A stretch of 64,000 nucleotides of DNA, from positions 2,532,680-2,596,679 of the forward strand of contig CM070913.1 in assembly GCA_036417435.1 (NCBI GenBank). The letters are read 5' to 3'. Positions 11,889 through 25,995 of this stretch are shown here, piece after piece. The notes beneath the pieces are model-generated. The model searched no databases. It was not told the origin of the DNA and saw nothing but the letters and a program-made list of their open reading frames with translations. Position 1 is the first letter of the stretch; every line of letters begins with the position of its first letter. Made by a program: the position numbers and the translations under genes. The DNA comes from Inia geoffrensis. Taxonomy: Eukaryota > Chordata > Mammalia > Artiodactyla > Iniidae.

Positions 11889-13232
11889 GTGACCCTCTTC
11901 CGAGGCCTTACCCTCACCCGTGCCCTAATCGTAAGCAGTACACTAACACTAACTAGTGACCTCACACGTACGCTAAACCTTAAGCGTTGTGGTACCCTAA
12001 ACTGTGCCCTAATATCTCCCCATTCCCTAACCCTAACCCTAACCCGAATTCTATCCCTGACCCTCACCCGAAACCTTACCCTCACCCGTGCCCTAATCTT
12101 AACCTGGACACCAACACTAACTTGTGCCCTCACACGTACGCTAACCCTTAATCGTTGTCGTACCCTAAACTGTAGCCTAATCCCTCCCCATTCCCTAACC
12201 CTAACCCTAACCCGAATCCTAACCCTGACCCTCACCTGAAGCCTTACCCTCACCCGTGCCCTAATCTTAACCAGGACACTAACACTAGCCCTTGCCCTCA
12301 CACGAACGCTAACCCTTAAGCACTGTCGTACCCTAAGCTGTACCCTAATCCCTCTGCATTCCTTAACCCTAACCCTAACCCGAATCCTAACCCTGACCCT
12401 CACCCGAAGCCTTACCCTCACCCGTGCCCTAATCTTAACCAGGACACCAACACTAAATCGTGCCCTCACACGTACGCTAAACCTTAAGCGTTGTCGTACC
12501 CTAAATTGTACCCTAATCCCTCCCCATTCCTTAACCCTAACCCTAACCCCATCCCTAAACCTGACCCACTTCCGATGCCCTACCCTAACCAATGCCCTAA
12601 TCTTAACCAGTACACAAACACTAACTCATGCCCTCAAACGTACGCTAACCCTTAAGCATTGTCGTACCCTATCCTGTATCCTAATCCCTCCCAATTCCCT
12701 AACCCTAACCCTAAGCGAAACCCTGAACGTTACCCTTTTCCGAGGCCTTACCCTCATCGGTGCCGTTGTCTTAACCAGTACACCAACACTAACTCGTACC
12801 CTCACACTTACGCTAACCCTTAAGCATTGTCGTACCCTAACCTGTACCCTAATCCCTCTCCATTCCCTAACCCTAACCCTAACCCGAATCCTAACCCTGA
12901 CCCTCACCTGAAGCCTTACCCTCACCCGTGCCCTAATCTTAACCAGGACAACAAGACTAACTCGTGCCCTCACACGTACGCTAACACTAACCCGCAGCGG
13001 TACCCTAACCTGTACCCTAATCCCTCTCCATTCCCTAATCCTAACCCTAACCTGAAACCTAAACATGACACTCACCCTAAACTTTACCCTCACCCGTGTC
13101 CTAATTTTAACCAGTACATGAACACTAACCCATGCCCTCTAACGTACGCCAACCCTAAGCCATTGCCGTACCGTAACCTGTACCCTAATCAATCCCCATT
13201 CCCTAACCCTAACCCTAACCCTAACCCTTAAC
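11889..13232 (+). repeat. HOR block, 8 monomers A-H; third of the trio
   Basis: 1344 bp. It keeps the trio-specific variants, including AACCTGGACACC in B and GGACAACAAGAC in G, so it is the nearest copy of the preceding block. Confidence 0.93.
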
Positions 13233-14575
13233 GTGACCCTCTTCCGAGGCCTTACCCTCACCCGTGCCCTAATCGTAAGCAGTACACTAACACTAACTAG
13301 TGACCTCACACGTACGCTAAACCTTAAGCGTTGTGCTACCCTAAACTGTGCCCTAATATCTGGCCATTCCCTAACACTAAACCTAACCCGAATTCCATCC
13401 CTGACCCTCACCCGAAACCTTACCCTCACCCGTGCCCTAAACTTAACCAGGACACCAACACTAACTTGTTCCCTCACACGTACGCTAACACTTAATCGTT
13501 GTCGTACCCTAAACTGTACCCTAATCCCTCCCCATTCCCTAACCCTAACCCTAACCCGAATCCTAACCCTGACCCTCACCTGAAGCCTTACCCTCACCCG
13601 TGCCCTAATCTTAACCAGGACACTAACACTAACCCTTGCCCTCACACGAACGCTAACCCTTAAGCACTGTCGTACCCTAAGCTGTACACTAATCCCTCTG
13701 CATTCCTTAACCCTAACCCTAACCCGAATCCTAACCCTGACCCTCACCCGAAGCCTTACCCTCACCCGTGCCCTAATCTTAACCAGGACACCAACACTAA
13801 CTCGTGCCCTCACACGTACGCTAAACCTTAAGCGTTGTCGTACCCTAAATTGTACCCTAATCCCTCCCCATTCCTTAACCCTAACCCTAGCCCCATCCCT
13901 AAAACTGACCCACTTCCGATGCCCTACCCTAACCAATGCCCTAATCTTAACCAGTACACAAACACTAACTCATGCTCTCAAACGTACACTAACCCTTAAG
14001 CATTGTCGTACCCTATCCTGTATCCTAATCCCTCCCCATTCCCTAACCCTAACCCTAAGCCAAACCCTGAACGTGACCCTTTTCCGAGGCCTTACCCTCA
14101 TCGGTGCCGTTGTCTTAACCAGTACACCAACACTAACTCGTGCCCTCACACTTACGCTAACGCTTAAGCATTGTCGTACCCTAACCGGTACCCTAATCCC
14201 TCTCCATTCCCTAACCCTAACCCTAACCCGAATCCTAACCCTGACCCTCACCCGAAGCCTTACCCTCACCCGTGCCCTAATCTTAACCAGGACACCAAGA
14301 CTAACTCGTGCCCTCACACGTACGCTAACACTAAACCGCAGCGGTACCCTAACCTGTACCCTAATCCCTCTCCATTCCTAACCCTAACCCTAACCTGAAA
14401 CCTAACCATAACACTCACCCGAAACTTTACCATCACCCGTGTCCTAATTTTAACCAGTACATCAAGACTAACCCATGCCCTCTAACGTACGCCAACCCTA
14501 AGCCATTGCCGTACCTTAACCTGTACCCTAATCAATCCCCATTCCCTAACCCTAACCCTAACCCTAACCCTTAAC
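13233..14575 (+). repeat. HOR block, 8 monomers, net -1 bp
   Basis: 1343 bp. A carries TTGTGCTACC, ATCTGGCCATTCC and AACACTAAACC, a variant shared with the next two blocks. D carries CCCTAGCCCC. One base is missing at about 14377 in G (ATTCCTAACC). Confidence 0.92.
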
Positions 14576-15918
14576 GTGACCCTCTTCCGAGGCCTTACCC
14601 TCACCCGTGCCCTAATCGTAAGCAGTACACTAACACTAACTAGTGACCTCACACGTACGCTAAACCTTAAGCGTTGTGCTACCCTAAACTGTGCCCTAAT
14701 ATCTGGCCATTCCCTGACACTAAACCTAACCCGAATTCTATCCCTGACCCTCACCCGAAACCTTACCCTCACCCGTGCCCGAATCTTAACCAGGACACCA
14801 ACACTAACTTGTTCCCTCACACGTACGCTAACACTTAATCGTTGTCGTACCCTAAACTGTACCCTAATCCCTCCCCATTCCCTAACCCTAACCCTAACCC
14901 GAATCCTAACCCTGACCCTCACCTGAAGCCTTACCCTCACCCGTGCCCTAATCTTAACCAGGACACTAACACTAACCCTTGCCCTCACACGAACGCTAAC
15001 CCTTAAGCACTGTCGTACACTAAGCTGTACCCGAATCCCTCTGCATTCCTTAACGCTAACCCTAACCCGAATCCTAACCCTGACCCACACCCGAAGCCTT
15101 ACCCTCACCCGTGCCCTAATCTTAACCAGGACACCAACACTAACTCATGCCCTCACACGTACGCTAAACCTTAAGCATTGTCGTACCCTAAATTGTACCC
15201 TAATCCCTCCCCATTCCATAACCCTAACCCTAGCCCCATCCCTAAACCTGACCCACTTCCGATGCCCTACCCTAACCAATGCCCTAATCTTAACCAGTAC
15301 ACAAACATTAACTCATGCCCCAAACGTACGCTAACCCTTAAGCATTGTCGTACCCTATCCTGTACCCTAATCCCTCCCCATTCCCTAACCCTAACCCTAA
15401 GCGAAACCCTGAACGTGACAATTTTCCGAGGACTTACCCTCATCGGTGCCGTTGTCTTAAAGAGTACACCAACACTAACTCGTGCCCTCACACTTACGCT
15501 AACCCTTAAGCATTGTCGTACCCTAACCTGTACCCTAATCCCTCTCCATTCCCTAACCCTAACCCTAACCCGAATCCTAACGCTGACCCTCACCCGAAGC
15601 CTTACCCTCACCCGTGCCCTAATCTTAACCAGGACACCAAGACTAACTCGTGCCCTCAAACGTACGCTAACACTAAACCGCAGCGGTACCCTAACCTGTA
15701 CCCTAATCCCTCTCCATTCCCTAACCCTAACCCTAACCTGAAACCTAACCATGACACTCACCCGAAACTTTACCCTCACCCGTGTACTAATTTTAACCAG
15801 TACATCAACACTAACCCATGCCCTCTAATGTACGCCAACCCTAAGCCATTGCCGTACCCTAACCTGTACCCTAATCAATCCCCATCCCCTAACCCTAACC
15901 CTAACCCTAACCCTTAAT
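14576..15918 (+). repeat. HOR block, 8 monomers, net -1 bp
   Basis: 1343 bp. A has the GTGCTACC/TCTGGCC variant. E reads CATGCCCCAAACG near 15320, one base short, and F has clustered changes (GACAATTTTCCGAGGAC and AAGAGTACACC). Confidence 0.92.
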
Positions 15919-17260
15919 GTGACACTCTTCCGAGGCCTTACCCTCACCCGTGCCCTAATCGTAAGCATACACTAACACTAACTAGTGACCTCACACGTAC
16001 GCTAAACCTTAAGCGTTGTGCTATCCTAAACTGTGCCCTAATATCTGGCCATTCCCTAACACTAAACCTAACCCGAATTCTATCCCTGACCCTCACCCGA
16101 AACCTTACCCTCACCCGTGCCCTAATCTTAACCAGGACACCAACACTAACTTGTTCCCTCACACGTACGCTAACACTTAATCGTTGTCGTACCCTAAACT
16201 GTACCCTAATCACTCCCCATTCCCTAACCCTAACCCTAACCCGAATCCTAACCCTGACCCTCACCTGAAGCCTAACCCTCACCCGTGCCCTAATCTTAAC
16301 CAGGACACTAACACTAACCCTTGCCCTCACACGAACGCTAACCCTTAAGCACTGTCGTACCCTAAGCTGTACCCGAATCCCTCTGCATTCCTTAACGCTA
16401 ACCCTAACCCGAATCCTAACCCTGACCCTCACCCGAAGCCTTACCCTCACCCGTGCCCTAATCTTAACCAGGACACCAACACTAACTCGTGCCCTCACAC
16501 GTACGCTAAACCTTAAGCGTTGTCGTACCCTAAATTGTACCCTAATCCCTCCCCATTCCTTAACCCTTACCCTAGCCCCATCCCTAAACCTGACCCACTT
16601 CCGATGCCCTACCCTAACCAATGCCCTAATCTTAACCAGTACACAAACATTAACTCATGCCCCAAACGTACGCTAACCCTTAAGCATTGTCGTACCCTAT
16701 CCTGTACCCTAATTCCTCCCCATTCCCTAACCCTAACCCTAAGCGAAACCCTGAACGTGAACCTTTTCCGAGGACTTACCCTCATCGGTGCCGTTGTCTT
16801 AACCAGTACACCAACACTAACTCGTGCCCTCACACTTACGCTAACCCTTAAGCATTGTCGTACCCTAACCTGTACCCTAATCCCTCTCCATTCCCTAACC
16901 CTAACCCTAACCCGAATCCTAACCCTGACCCTCACCCGAAGCCTTACCCTCACCCGTGCCCTAATCTTAACCAGGACACCAAGACTAACTCGTGCCATCA
17001 AACGTACGCTAACACTAAACCGCAGCGGTATCCTAACCTGTACCCTAATCCCTCTCCATTCCCTAACCCTAACCCTAATCTGAAACCTAACCATGACACT
17101 CACCCGAAACTTTACCCTCACCCGTGTCCTAATTTTAACAAGTACATCAACACTAACCCATGCCCTCTAACGTACGCCAACCCTAAGCCATTGCCGTACC
17201 CTAACCTGTACCCTAATCAATCCCCACTCCCTAACCCTAACCCTAACCCTAACCCTTAAC
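15919..17260 (+). repeat. HOR block, 8 monomers, net -2 bp
   Basis: 1342 bp. The A monomer has lost one base (GTAAGCATACAC near 15967), and E repeats the one-base-short CATGCCCCAAACG seen in the preceding block, so that deletion was copied. Confidence 0.92.
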
Positions 17261-18604
17261 GTGACCCTCTTCCGAGGCCTTACCCTCACCCGTGCCCTAA
17301 TCGTAAGCAGTACACTAACACTAACTAGTGACCTCACACGTACGCTAAACCTTAAGCGTTGTGCTACCCTAAACTGTGCCCTAATATCTCCCCATTCCCT
17401 AACCCTAACCCTAACGCGAATTCTATCCCTGACCCTCACCCGAAACCTTACCCTCACCCGTGCCCTAATCTTAACAAGGACACCAACACTAAATTGTGCC
17501 CTCACACGTACGCTAACCCTTAATCGTTGTCGTACCCTAAACTGTACCCTAATCCCTCCCCATTCCCTAACCCTAACCCTAACACGAATCCTAACCCTGA
17601 CCCTCACCTGAAGCCTTACCCTCACCCGTGCCCTAATCTTAACCAGGACACTAACACTAACCCTTGCCCTCACACGAACGCTAACCCTTAAGCACTGTCG
17701 TACCCTAATCTGTACCCTAATCCCTCTGCATTCCTTAACCCTAACCCTAACCCGAATCCTAACCCTGACCCTCACCCGAAGCCTTACCCTCACCCGTGCC
17801 CTAATCTTAACCAGGACACCAACACTAAATCGTGCCCTCACACGTACGCTAAACCTTAAGCGTTGTCGTACCCTAAATTGTACCCTAATCCCTCCCCATT
17901 CCTTAACCCTAACCCTAACCCCATCCCTAAACCTGACCCACTTCCGATGCCCTACACTAACCAATGCCCTAATCTTAACCAGTACACAAACACTAACTCA
18001 TGCCCTCAAACGTACGCTAACCCTTAAGCATTGTCGTACCCTATCCTGTACCCTAATCCCTCCCCATTCCCTAACCCTAACCCTAAGCGAAATCCTGAAC
18101 GTGACCCTTTTCCGAGTCCTTACCCTCATCGGTGCCGTTGTCTTAACCAGTACACCAACACTAACTCGTGCCCTCACACTTACGCTAACCCTTAAGCATT
18201 GTCGTACCCTAACCTGTACCCTAATCCCACTCCATTCCCCAACCCTAACCCTAACCCGAATCCTAACCCTGACCCTCACCCGAAGCCTTACCTTCACCCG
18301 TGCCCTAATCTTAACCAGGACAGTAAGACTAAATCGTGCCCTCACACGTACGCTAACACTAAACCGCAGCGGTACCCTAACCTGTACCCGAATCCCTCTC
18401 CATTCCCTAACTCTAACCCTAACCTGAAACCTAACCATGACACTCACCCGAAACTTTACCCTCACCCGTGTCCTAATTTTAACCAGTACATCAACACTAA
18501 CCCATGCCATCTAACGTACGCCAACCCTAAGCCATTGCCGTACCCTAACCTGTACCCTAATCAATCCCCATTCCCTAACCCTAACCCTAACCCTAACCCT
18601 TAAC
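17261..18604 (+). repeat. HOR block, 8 monomers A-H
   Basis: 1344 bp. A keeps TTGTGCTACC but not TCTGGCC, so it is a recombinant or intermediate between the neighbouring A variants. F starts with CCGAGTCCTTACC. Confidence 0.92.
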
Positions 18605-19947
18605 GTGACCCTCTTCCGAGGCCTTACACTCACCCGTGCCCTAATCGTAATCAGTACACTAACACTAACTAGTGACATCACACGTACGCTAAACCTTAAG
18701 CGTTGTGGTACCCTAAACTGTGCCCTAATATCTCCCCATTCCCTAACCCTAACCCTAACCCGAATTCTATCCCTGTCCCTCACCCGAAACCTTACCCTCA
18801 CCCGTGCCCTAATCTTAACCAGGACACCAACACTAACTTGTGCCCTCACACGTACGCTAACCCTTAATCGTTGTCGTACCCTAAACTGTACCCTAATCCC
18901 TCCCCATTCCCTAACCCTAACCCTAACCCGAATCCTAACCCTGACCCTCACCTGAAGCCTTACCCTCACCCGTGCCCTAATCTTAACCAGGACACTAACA
19001 ATAACCCTTGTCCTCACACGAATGCTAACCATTAAGCACTGTCGTACCCTAAGCTGTAACATAATCCCTCTGCATTCCTTAAACCTAAGCCTTACCCGAA
19101 TCCTAACCCTGACCCTCACCCGAAGCCTTACCCTCACACATGCCCTAATCTTAACCAGGACACCAACACTAACTCGTGCCCCCACACGTACGCTAAACCT
19201 TAAGCGTTATCGTACCCTAAATTGTACCCTAATCCCTCCCCATTCCTTAACCCTAACCCTAGCCCCATCCCTAAACCTGACCCACTTCCGATGCCCTACC
19301 CTAACCAATGCCCTAAACTTAACCAGTACACAAACACTAACTCATGCCCCAAACGTACGCTAACCCTTAAGCATTGTCGTACCCTATCCTGTACCGTAAT
19401 CCCTCCCCATTCCCAAACCCTAACCCTAAGCGAAACCCTGAACGTGACCCTTTTCCGAGGACTTACCCTCATCGGTGCCGTTGTCTTACCCAGTACACCA
19501 ACACTAACTCGTGCCCTCACACTTACGCTAACCCTTAAGCATTGTCGTACCCTAACCTGTACCCTAATCCCTGTCCATTCCCTAACCCTAACCCTAACCC
19601 GAATCCTAACCCTGACCCTCACCCGAAGCCTTACCCTCACCCGTGCCCTAATCTTAACCAGGACACCAAGACTAACTCGTGCCCTCACACGTACGCTAAC
19701 ACTAAACCGCAGCGGTACCCTAACCTGTACCCTAATCCCTCTCCATTCCCTAACCCTAACCCTAACCTGAAACCTAACCATGACACTCACCCGAAACTTT
19801 ACCCTCACCCGTGTCCTAATTTTAACCAGTACATCAACACTAACCCATGCCCTCTAACGTACGCCAACCCTAAGCCATTGCCGTACCCTAACCTGTACCC
19901 TAATCAATCCCCATTCCCTAACCCTAACCCTAACCCTAACCCTTAAC
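18605..19947 (+). repeat. HOR block, 8 monomers, net -1 bp
   Basis: 1343 bp. E again reads CATGCCCCAAACG (near 19350) and D again has CCCTAGCCCC, linking this block to 13.2-17.2 kb across the intervening 17261 block. Confidence 0.92.
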
Positions 19948-21291
19948 GTGACCTTCTTCCGAGGCCTTACCCTCACCCGTGCCCTAAACGTAAGCAGTAC
20001 ACTAACACTAACTAGTGACCTCACACGTACGCTAAACCTTAAGCGTTGTGGTACCCTAAACTGTGCCCTAATATCTCCCCATTCCCTAACCCTAACCCTA
20101 ACCCGAATTCTATCCCTGACCCTCACCCGAAACCTTACCCTCACCCGTGCCCTAATCTTAACCAGGACACCAACACTAACTTGTGCCCTCACACGTACGC
20201 TAACCCTTAATCGTTGTCGTACCCTAAACTGTACCCTAATCCCTCCCCATTCCCTAACCCTAACCCTAACCCGAATCCTAACCCTGACTCTCACCTGAAG
20301 CCTTACCCTCACAGGTGCCCTAATCTTAACCAGGACACCAACACTAACTTGTGCCCTCACACGTACGCTAACCCTTAATCGTTGTCGTACCCTAAGCTGT
20401 ACCCTAATCCCTCTGCATTCCTTAACCCTAACCCTAACCCGAATCCTAACCCTGACCCTCACCCGAAGCCTTACCCTCACCCGTGCCCTAATCTTAACCA
20501 GGACACCAACACTAACTCGTGCCCTCACACGTACGCTAAACCTTAAGCGTTGTCGTACCCTAAATTGTACCCTAATCCCTCCCAATTCCTTAACCCTAAC
20601 CCTAACCCCATCCCTAAACCTGACCCACTTCCGATGCCCTACCCTAACCAATGCCCTAATCTTAACCAGTACACAAACACTAACTCATGCCCTCAAACGT
20701 ACGCTAACCCTTAAGCATTGTCGTACCCTATCCTGTACCCTAATCCCTCCCCATTCCCTAACACTAACGCTAAGCGAAACCCTGAACGTGACCCTTTTCC
20801 GAGGCCTTACCCTCATCGGTGCCATTGTCTTAACCAGTACACCAACACTAACTCGTGCCCTCACACTTACGCTAACCCTTAAGCATTGTCGTACCCTAAC
20901 CTGTACCCTAATCCCTCTCCATTCCCTAACCCTAACCCTAACCCGAATCCTAACCCTGACCCTCACCCGAAGCCTTACCCTCACCCGTGGCCTAATCTTA
21001 ACCAGGACACCAAGACTAACTCGTGCCCTCAAACGTACGCTAACACTAAACCGCAGCGGTACCCTAACCTGTACCCTAATCCCTCTCCATTCCCTAACCC
21101 TAACCCTAACCTGAAACCTAAACATGACACTCACCCGAAACTTTACCCTCACCCGTGTCCTAATTTTAACCAGTACATCAACACTAACCCATGCCCTCTA
21201 ACGTACGCCAACCCTAAGCCATTGCCGTACCCTAACCTGTACCCTAATCAATCCCCATTCCCTAACCGTAACCCGAACCCTAACCCTTAAC
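19948..21291 (+). repeat. HOR block, 8 monomers, C replaced by C-B-C mosaic
   Basis: 1344 bp. Monomer 20284-20451 has C ends (CACCTGAAGCC; CCTCTGCATTCC) and a B middle (AACTTGTGCC, CCCTTAATCGTTG). F has GCCATTGTC and G has CGTGGCCTAATC, also found in the block at 29860. Confidence 0.92.
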
Positions 21292-22635
21292 GTGACCCTC
21301 TTCCGAGGCCTTACCCTCACCTGTGCCCTAATCGTAAGCAGTACACTAACACTAACTAGTGACCTCACACGTACGCTAAACCTTAAGCGTTGTGGTACCC
21401 TAAACTGTGCCCTAATATCTCCCCATTCCCTAACCCTAACCCTAACCCGAATTCTATCCCTGACCCTCACCCGAAACCTTACCCTCACCCGTGCCCTAAT
21501 CTTAACCAGGACACCAACACTAACTTGTGCCCTCACACGTACGCTAACCCTTTATCGTTGTCGTACCCTAAACTGTACCCTAATCCCTCCCCATTCCCTA
21601 ACCCTAACCCTAACCCGAATCCTAACCCTGACCCTCACCTGAAGCCTTACCCTCACCCGTGCCCTAATCTTAACCAGGACACTAACACTAACCCTTGCCC
21701 TCACACGAACGCTAACCCTTAAGCACTGTCGTACCCTAAGCTGTAGCCTAATCCCTCTGCATTCCTTAACCCTAACCCTAACCCGAATCCTAACCCTGAC
21801 CCTCACCCGAAGCCTTACCCTCACCCGTGCCCTAATCTTAACCAGGACACCAACACTAACTCGTGCCCTCACACGTACGCTAAACCTTAAGCGTTGCCGT
21901 ACCCTAAATTGTACCCTAATCCCTCCCCATTCCTTAACCCTAACCCTAACCCCATCCCTAAACCTGACCCACTTCCGATGCCCTACCCTAACCAATGCCC
22001 TAATCTTAACCAGTACACAAACACTAACTCATGCCCTCAAACGTACGCTAACCCTTAAGCATTGTCGTACCCTATCCTGTACCCTAATCCCTCCCCATTC
22101 CCTAACCCTAACCCTAAGCGAAACCCTGAACGTGACCCTTTTCCGAGGCCTTACCCTCATCGGTGCCGTTGTCTTAACCAGTACACCAGCACTAACTCGT
22201 GCCCTCACACTTACGCTAACCCTTAAGCATTGTCGTACCCTAACCTGTACCCTAATCCCTCTCCATTCCCTAACCCTAACCCTAACCCCAATCCTAACCC
22301 TGACCCTCACCCGAAGCCTTACCCTCACCCTTGCCCTAATCTTAACCAGGACACCAAGACTAACTCGTGCCCTCACACGTACGCTAACACTAAACCGCAG
22401 CGGTACCCTAACCTGTACCCTAATCCCTCTCCATTCCCTAACCCTAACCCTAACCTAAAACCTAACCATGACACTCACACGAAACTTTACCCTCACCCGT
22501 GTCCTAATTTTAACCAGTACATCAACACTAACCCATGCCCTCTAACGTACGCCAACCCTAAGCCATTGCCGTACCCTAACCTGTACCCTAATCAATCCCC
22601 ATTCCCTAACCCTAACCCTAACCCTAACCGTTAAC
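21292..22635 (+). repeat. HOR block, 8 monomers A-H
   Basis: 1344 bp. A carries CACCTGTGCCC, shared with blocks at 24652, 31203 and 33891. C has CTGTAGCC and F has ACACCAGCAC. Confidence 0.93.
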
Positions 22636-24651
22636 GTGACCCTCTTCCGAGGCCTTAACCTCACCCGTGCCCTAATCGTAAGCAGTACACTAACACTAAC
22701 TAGTGACCTCACACGTACGCTAAACGTTAAGCGTTGTGGTACCCTAAACTGTGCCCTAATATCTCCCAATTCCCTAACCCTAACCCTAACCCGAATTCTA
22801 TCCCTGACCCTCACCCGAAACCTTACCCTCACCCGTGCCCTAATCTTAACCAGGACACCAACACTAACTTGTGCCCTCACACGTACGCTAACCCTTAATC
22901 GTTGTCGTACCCTAAACTGTACCCTAATCCCTCCCCATTCCCTAACCCTAACCCTAACCCGAATCCTAACCCTGACCCTCACCTGAAGCCTTACCCTCAC
23001 CCGTGCCCTAATCTTAACCAGGACACTAACACTAACCCTTGCCCTCACACGAACGCTAACCCTTAAGCACTGTCGTACCCTAAGCTGTAGCCTAATCACT
23101 CTGCATTCCTTAACCCTAACCCTAACCCGAATCCTAACCCTGACCCTCACCCGAAGCCTTACCCTCACCCGTGCCCTAATCTTAACCAGGACACCAACAC
23201 TAACTCGTGCCCTCACACGTACGCTAAACCTTAAGCGTTGCCGTACCCTAAATTGTACCCTAATCCCTCCCCATTCCTTAACCCTAACCCTAACCCCATC
23301 CCTAAACCTGACCCACTTCCGATGCCCTACCCTAACCAATGCCCTAATCTTAACCAGTACACAAACACTAACTCATGCCCTCAAACGTACGCTAACCCTT
23401 AAGCATTGTCGTACCCTATCCTGTACCCTAATCCCTCCCCATTCCCTAACCCTAACCCTAAGCGAAACCCTGAACGTGACCCTTTTCCGAGGCCTTACCC
23501 TCATCGGTGCCGTTGTCTTAACCAGTACACCAGCACTAACTCGTGCCCTCACACTTACGCTAACCCTTAAGCATTGTCGTACCCTAACCTGTACCCTAAT
23601 CTCTCTCCATTCCCTAACCCTAACCCTAACCCGAATCCTAACCCTGACCCTCACCTGAAGCCTTACCCTCACCGGTGTCCTAATCTTAACCAGGACACCA
23701 ACACTAACTTGTGCCCTCACACGTATGCTAACCCTTAATCGTTGTGGTACCCTAAGCTGTACCCTAATCCCTCTGCATTCCTTAACCCTAACCCTAACCC
23801 GAATCCTAACCCTGACCCTCACCCGAAGCCTTACCCTCACCCGTGCCCTAATCTTAACCAGGACATCAACACTAACTCGTGCCCTCACACGTACGCTAAA
23901 CCTTAAGCGTTGTCGTACCCTAAATTGTACCCTAATCCCTCCCCATTCCTTAACCCTAACCCTAACCCCATCCCTAAACCTGACCCACTTCCGATGCCCT
24001 ACCCTAACCAATGCCCTAATCTTAACCAGTACACAAACACTAACTCATGCCCTCAAACGTACGCTAACCCTTAAGCATTGTCGTACCCTATCCTGTACCC
24101 TAATCCCTCCCCATTCCCTAACCCTAACCCTAAGCGAAACCCTGAACGTGACCCTTTTCCGAGGCCTTACCCTCATCGGTGCCATTGTCTTAATCAGTAC
24201 ACCAACACTAACTCGTGCCCTCACACTTACGCTAACCCTTAAGCATTGTCGTACCCTAACCTGTACCCTAATCCCTCTCCATTCCCAAACCCTAACCCTA
24301 ACCCGAATCCTAACCCTGACCCTCACCCGAAGCCTTACCCTCACCCGTGGCCTAATCTTAACCAGGACACCAAGACTAACTCGTGCCCTCACACGTACGC
24401 TAACACTAAACCGCAGCGGTACCCTAACCTGTACCCTAATCCGTCTCCATTCCCTAACCCTAACCCTAACCTTAAACCTAACCATGACACTCACCCGAAA
24501 CTTTACCCTCACCCGTGTCCTAATTTTAACCAGTACATCAACACTAACCCATGCCCTCTAACGTACGCCAACCCTAAGCCATTGCCGTACCCTAACCTGT
24601 ACCCTAATCAATCCCCATTCCCTAACCGTAACCCGAAACCTAACCCTTAAC
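22636..24651 (+). repeat. Expanded block, 12 monomers: A-F, C-B-C mosaic, D-H
   Basis: 2016 bp. After A B C D E F (F at 23476), a C-B-C mosaic monomer (23644-23811, with CACCGGTGTCC) follows in place of G, then D E F G H. It matches 31203-33890 with four monomers (G H A B) removed. Confidence 0.9.
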
Positions 24652-25995
24652 GTGACCCTCTTCCGAGGCCTTACCCTCACCTGTGCCCTAATCGTAAGCA
24701 GTACACTAACACTAACTAGTGACCTCACACGTACGCTAAACCTTAAGCGTTGTGGTACCCTAAACTGTGCCCTAATATCTCCCCATTCCCTAACCCTAAC
24801 CCTAACACGAATTCTATCCCTGACCCTCACCCGAAACCTTACCCTCACCCGTGCCCTAAACTTAACCAGGACACCAACACTAACTTGTGCCCTCACACGT
24901 ACGCTAACCCTTAATCGTTGTCGTACCCTAAACTGTACCCTAATCCCTCCCCATTCCCTAACCCTAACCCTAACCCGAATCCTAACCCTGACCCTCACCT
25001 GAAGCCTTACACTCACCCGTGCCCTAATCTTAACCAGGACACTAACACTAACCCTTGCCCTCACACGAACGCTAACCCTTAAGCACTGTCGTACCCTAAG
25101 CTGTAGCCTAATCCCTCTGCATTCCTTAACCCTAACCCTAACCCGAATCCTAACCCTGACCCTCACCCGAAGCCTTACCCTCACCCGTGCCCTAATCTTA
25201 ACCAGGACACCAACACTAACTCGTGCCCTCACACGTACGCTAAACCTTAAGCGTTGCCGTACCCTAAATTGTACCCTAATCCCTCCCCATTCCTTAACCC
25301 TAACCCTAACCCCATCCCTAAACCTGACCCACTTCCGATGCCCTACCCTAACCAATGCCCTAATCTTAACCAGTACACAAACACTAACTCATGCCCTCAA
25401 ACGTACGCTAACCCTTAAGCATTGTCGTACCCTATCCTGTACCCTAATCCCTCCCCATTCCCTAACCCTAACCCTAAGCGAAACCCTGAACGTGACCCTT
25501 TTCCGAGGCCTTACCCTCATCGGTGCCGTTGTCTTAACCAGTACACCAGCACTAACTCGTGCCCTCACACTTACGCTAACCCTTAAGCATTGTCGTACCC
25601 TAACCTGTACCCTAATCCTTCTCCATTCCCTAACCCTAACCCTAACCCGAATCCTAACCCTGACCCTCACCCGAAGCCTTACCCTCACCCGTGCCCTAAT
25701 CTTAACCAGGACACCAAGACTAACTCGTGCCCTCACACGTACGCTAACACTAAACCGCAGCGGTACCCTAACCTGTACCCTAATCCCTCTCCATTCCCTA
25801 ACCCTAATCCTAACCTGAAACCTAACCATGACACTCATCCGAAACTTTACCCTCACCCGTGTCCTAATTTTAACCAGTACATCAACACTAACCCATGCCC
25901 TCTAAAGTACGCCAACCCTAAGCCATTGCCGTACCCTAACCTGTACCCTAATCAATCCCCATTCCCTAACCCTAACCCTAACCCTAACCCTTAAC
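24652..25995 (+). repeat. HOR block, 8 monomers A-H
   Basis: 1344 bp. A has AACACGAATTC, B has CCCTAAACTTAACC and C has CTTACACTCACC, all shared with the block at 33891. Confidence 0.93.

Larger units (their letters stand above)
9201..13232. repeat. Local triplication of the 1344-bp HOR
   Basis: Three consecutive full HORs share a set of private variants in B, C, D, E, F and H (CATGAACAC, TACCGTAACC). The second and third are closer to each other than to the first, consistent with stepwise duplication. Confidence 0.88.
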
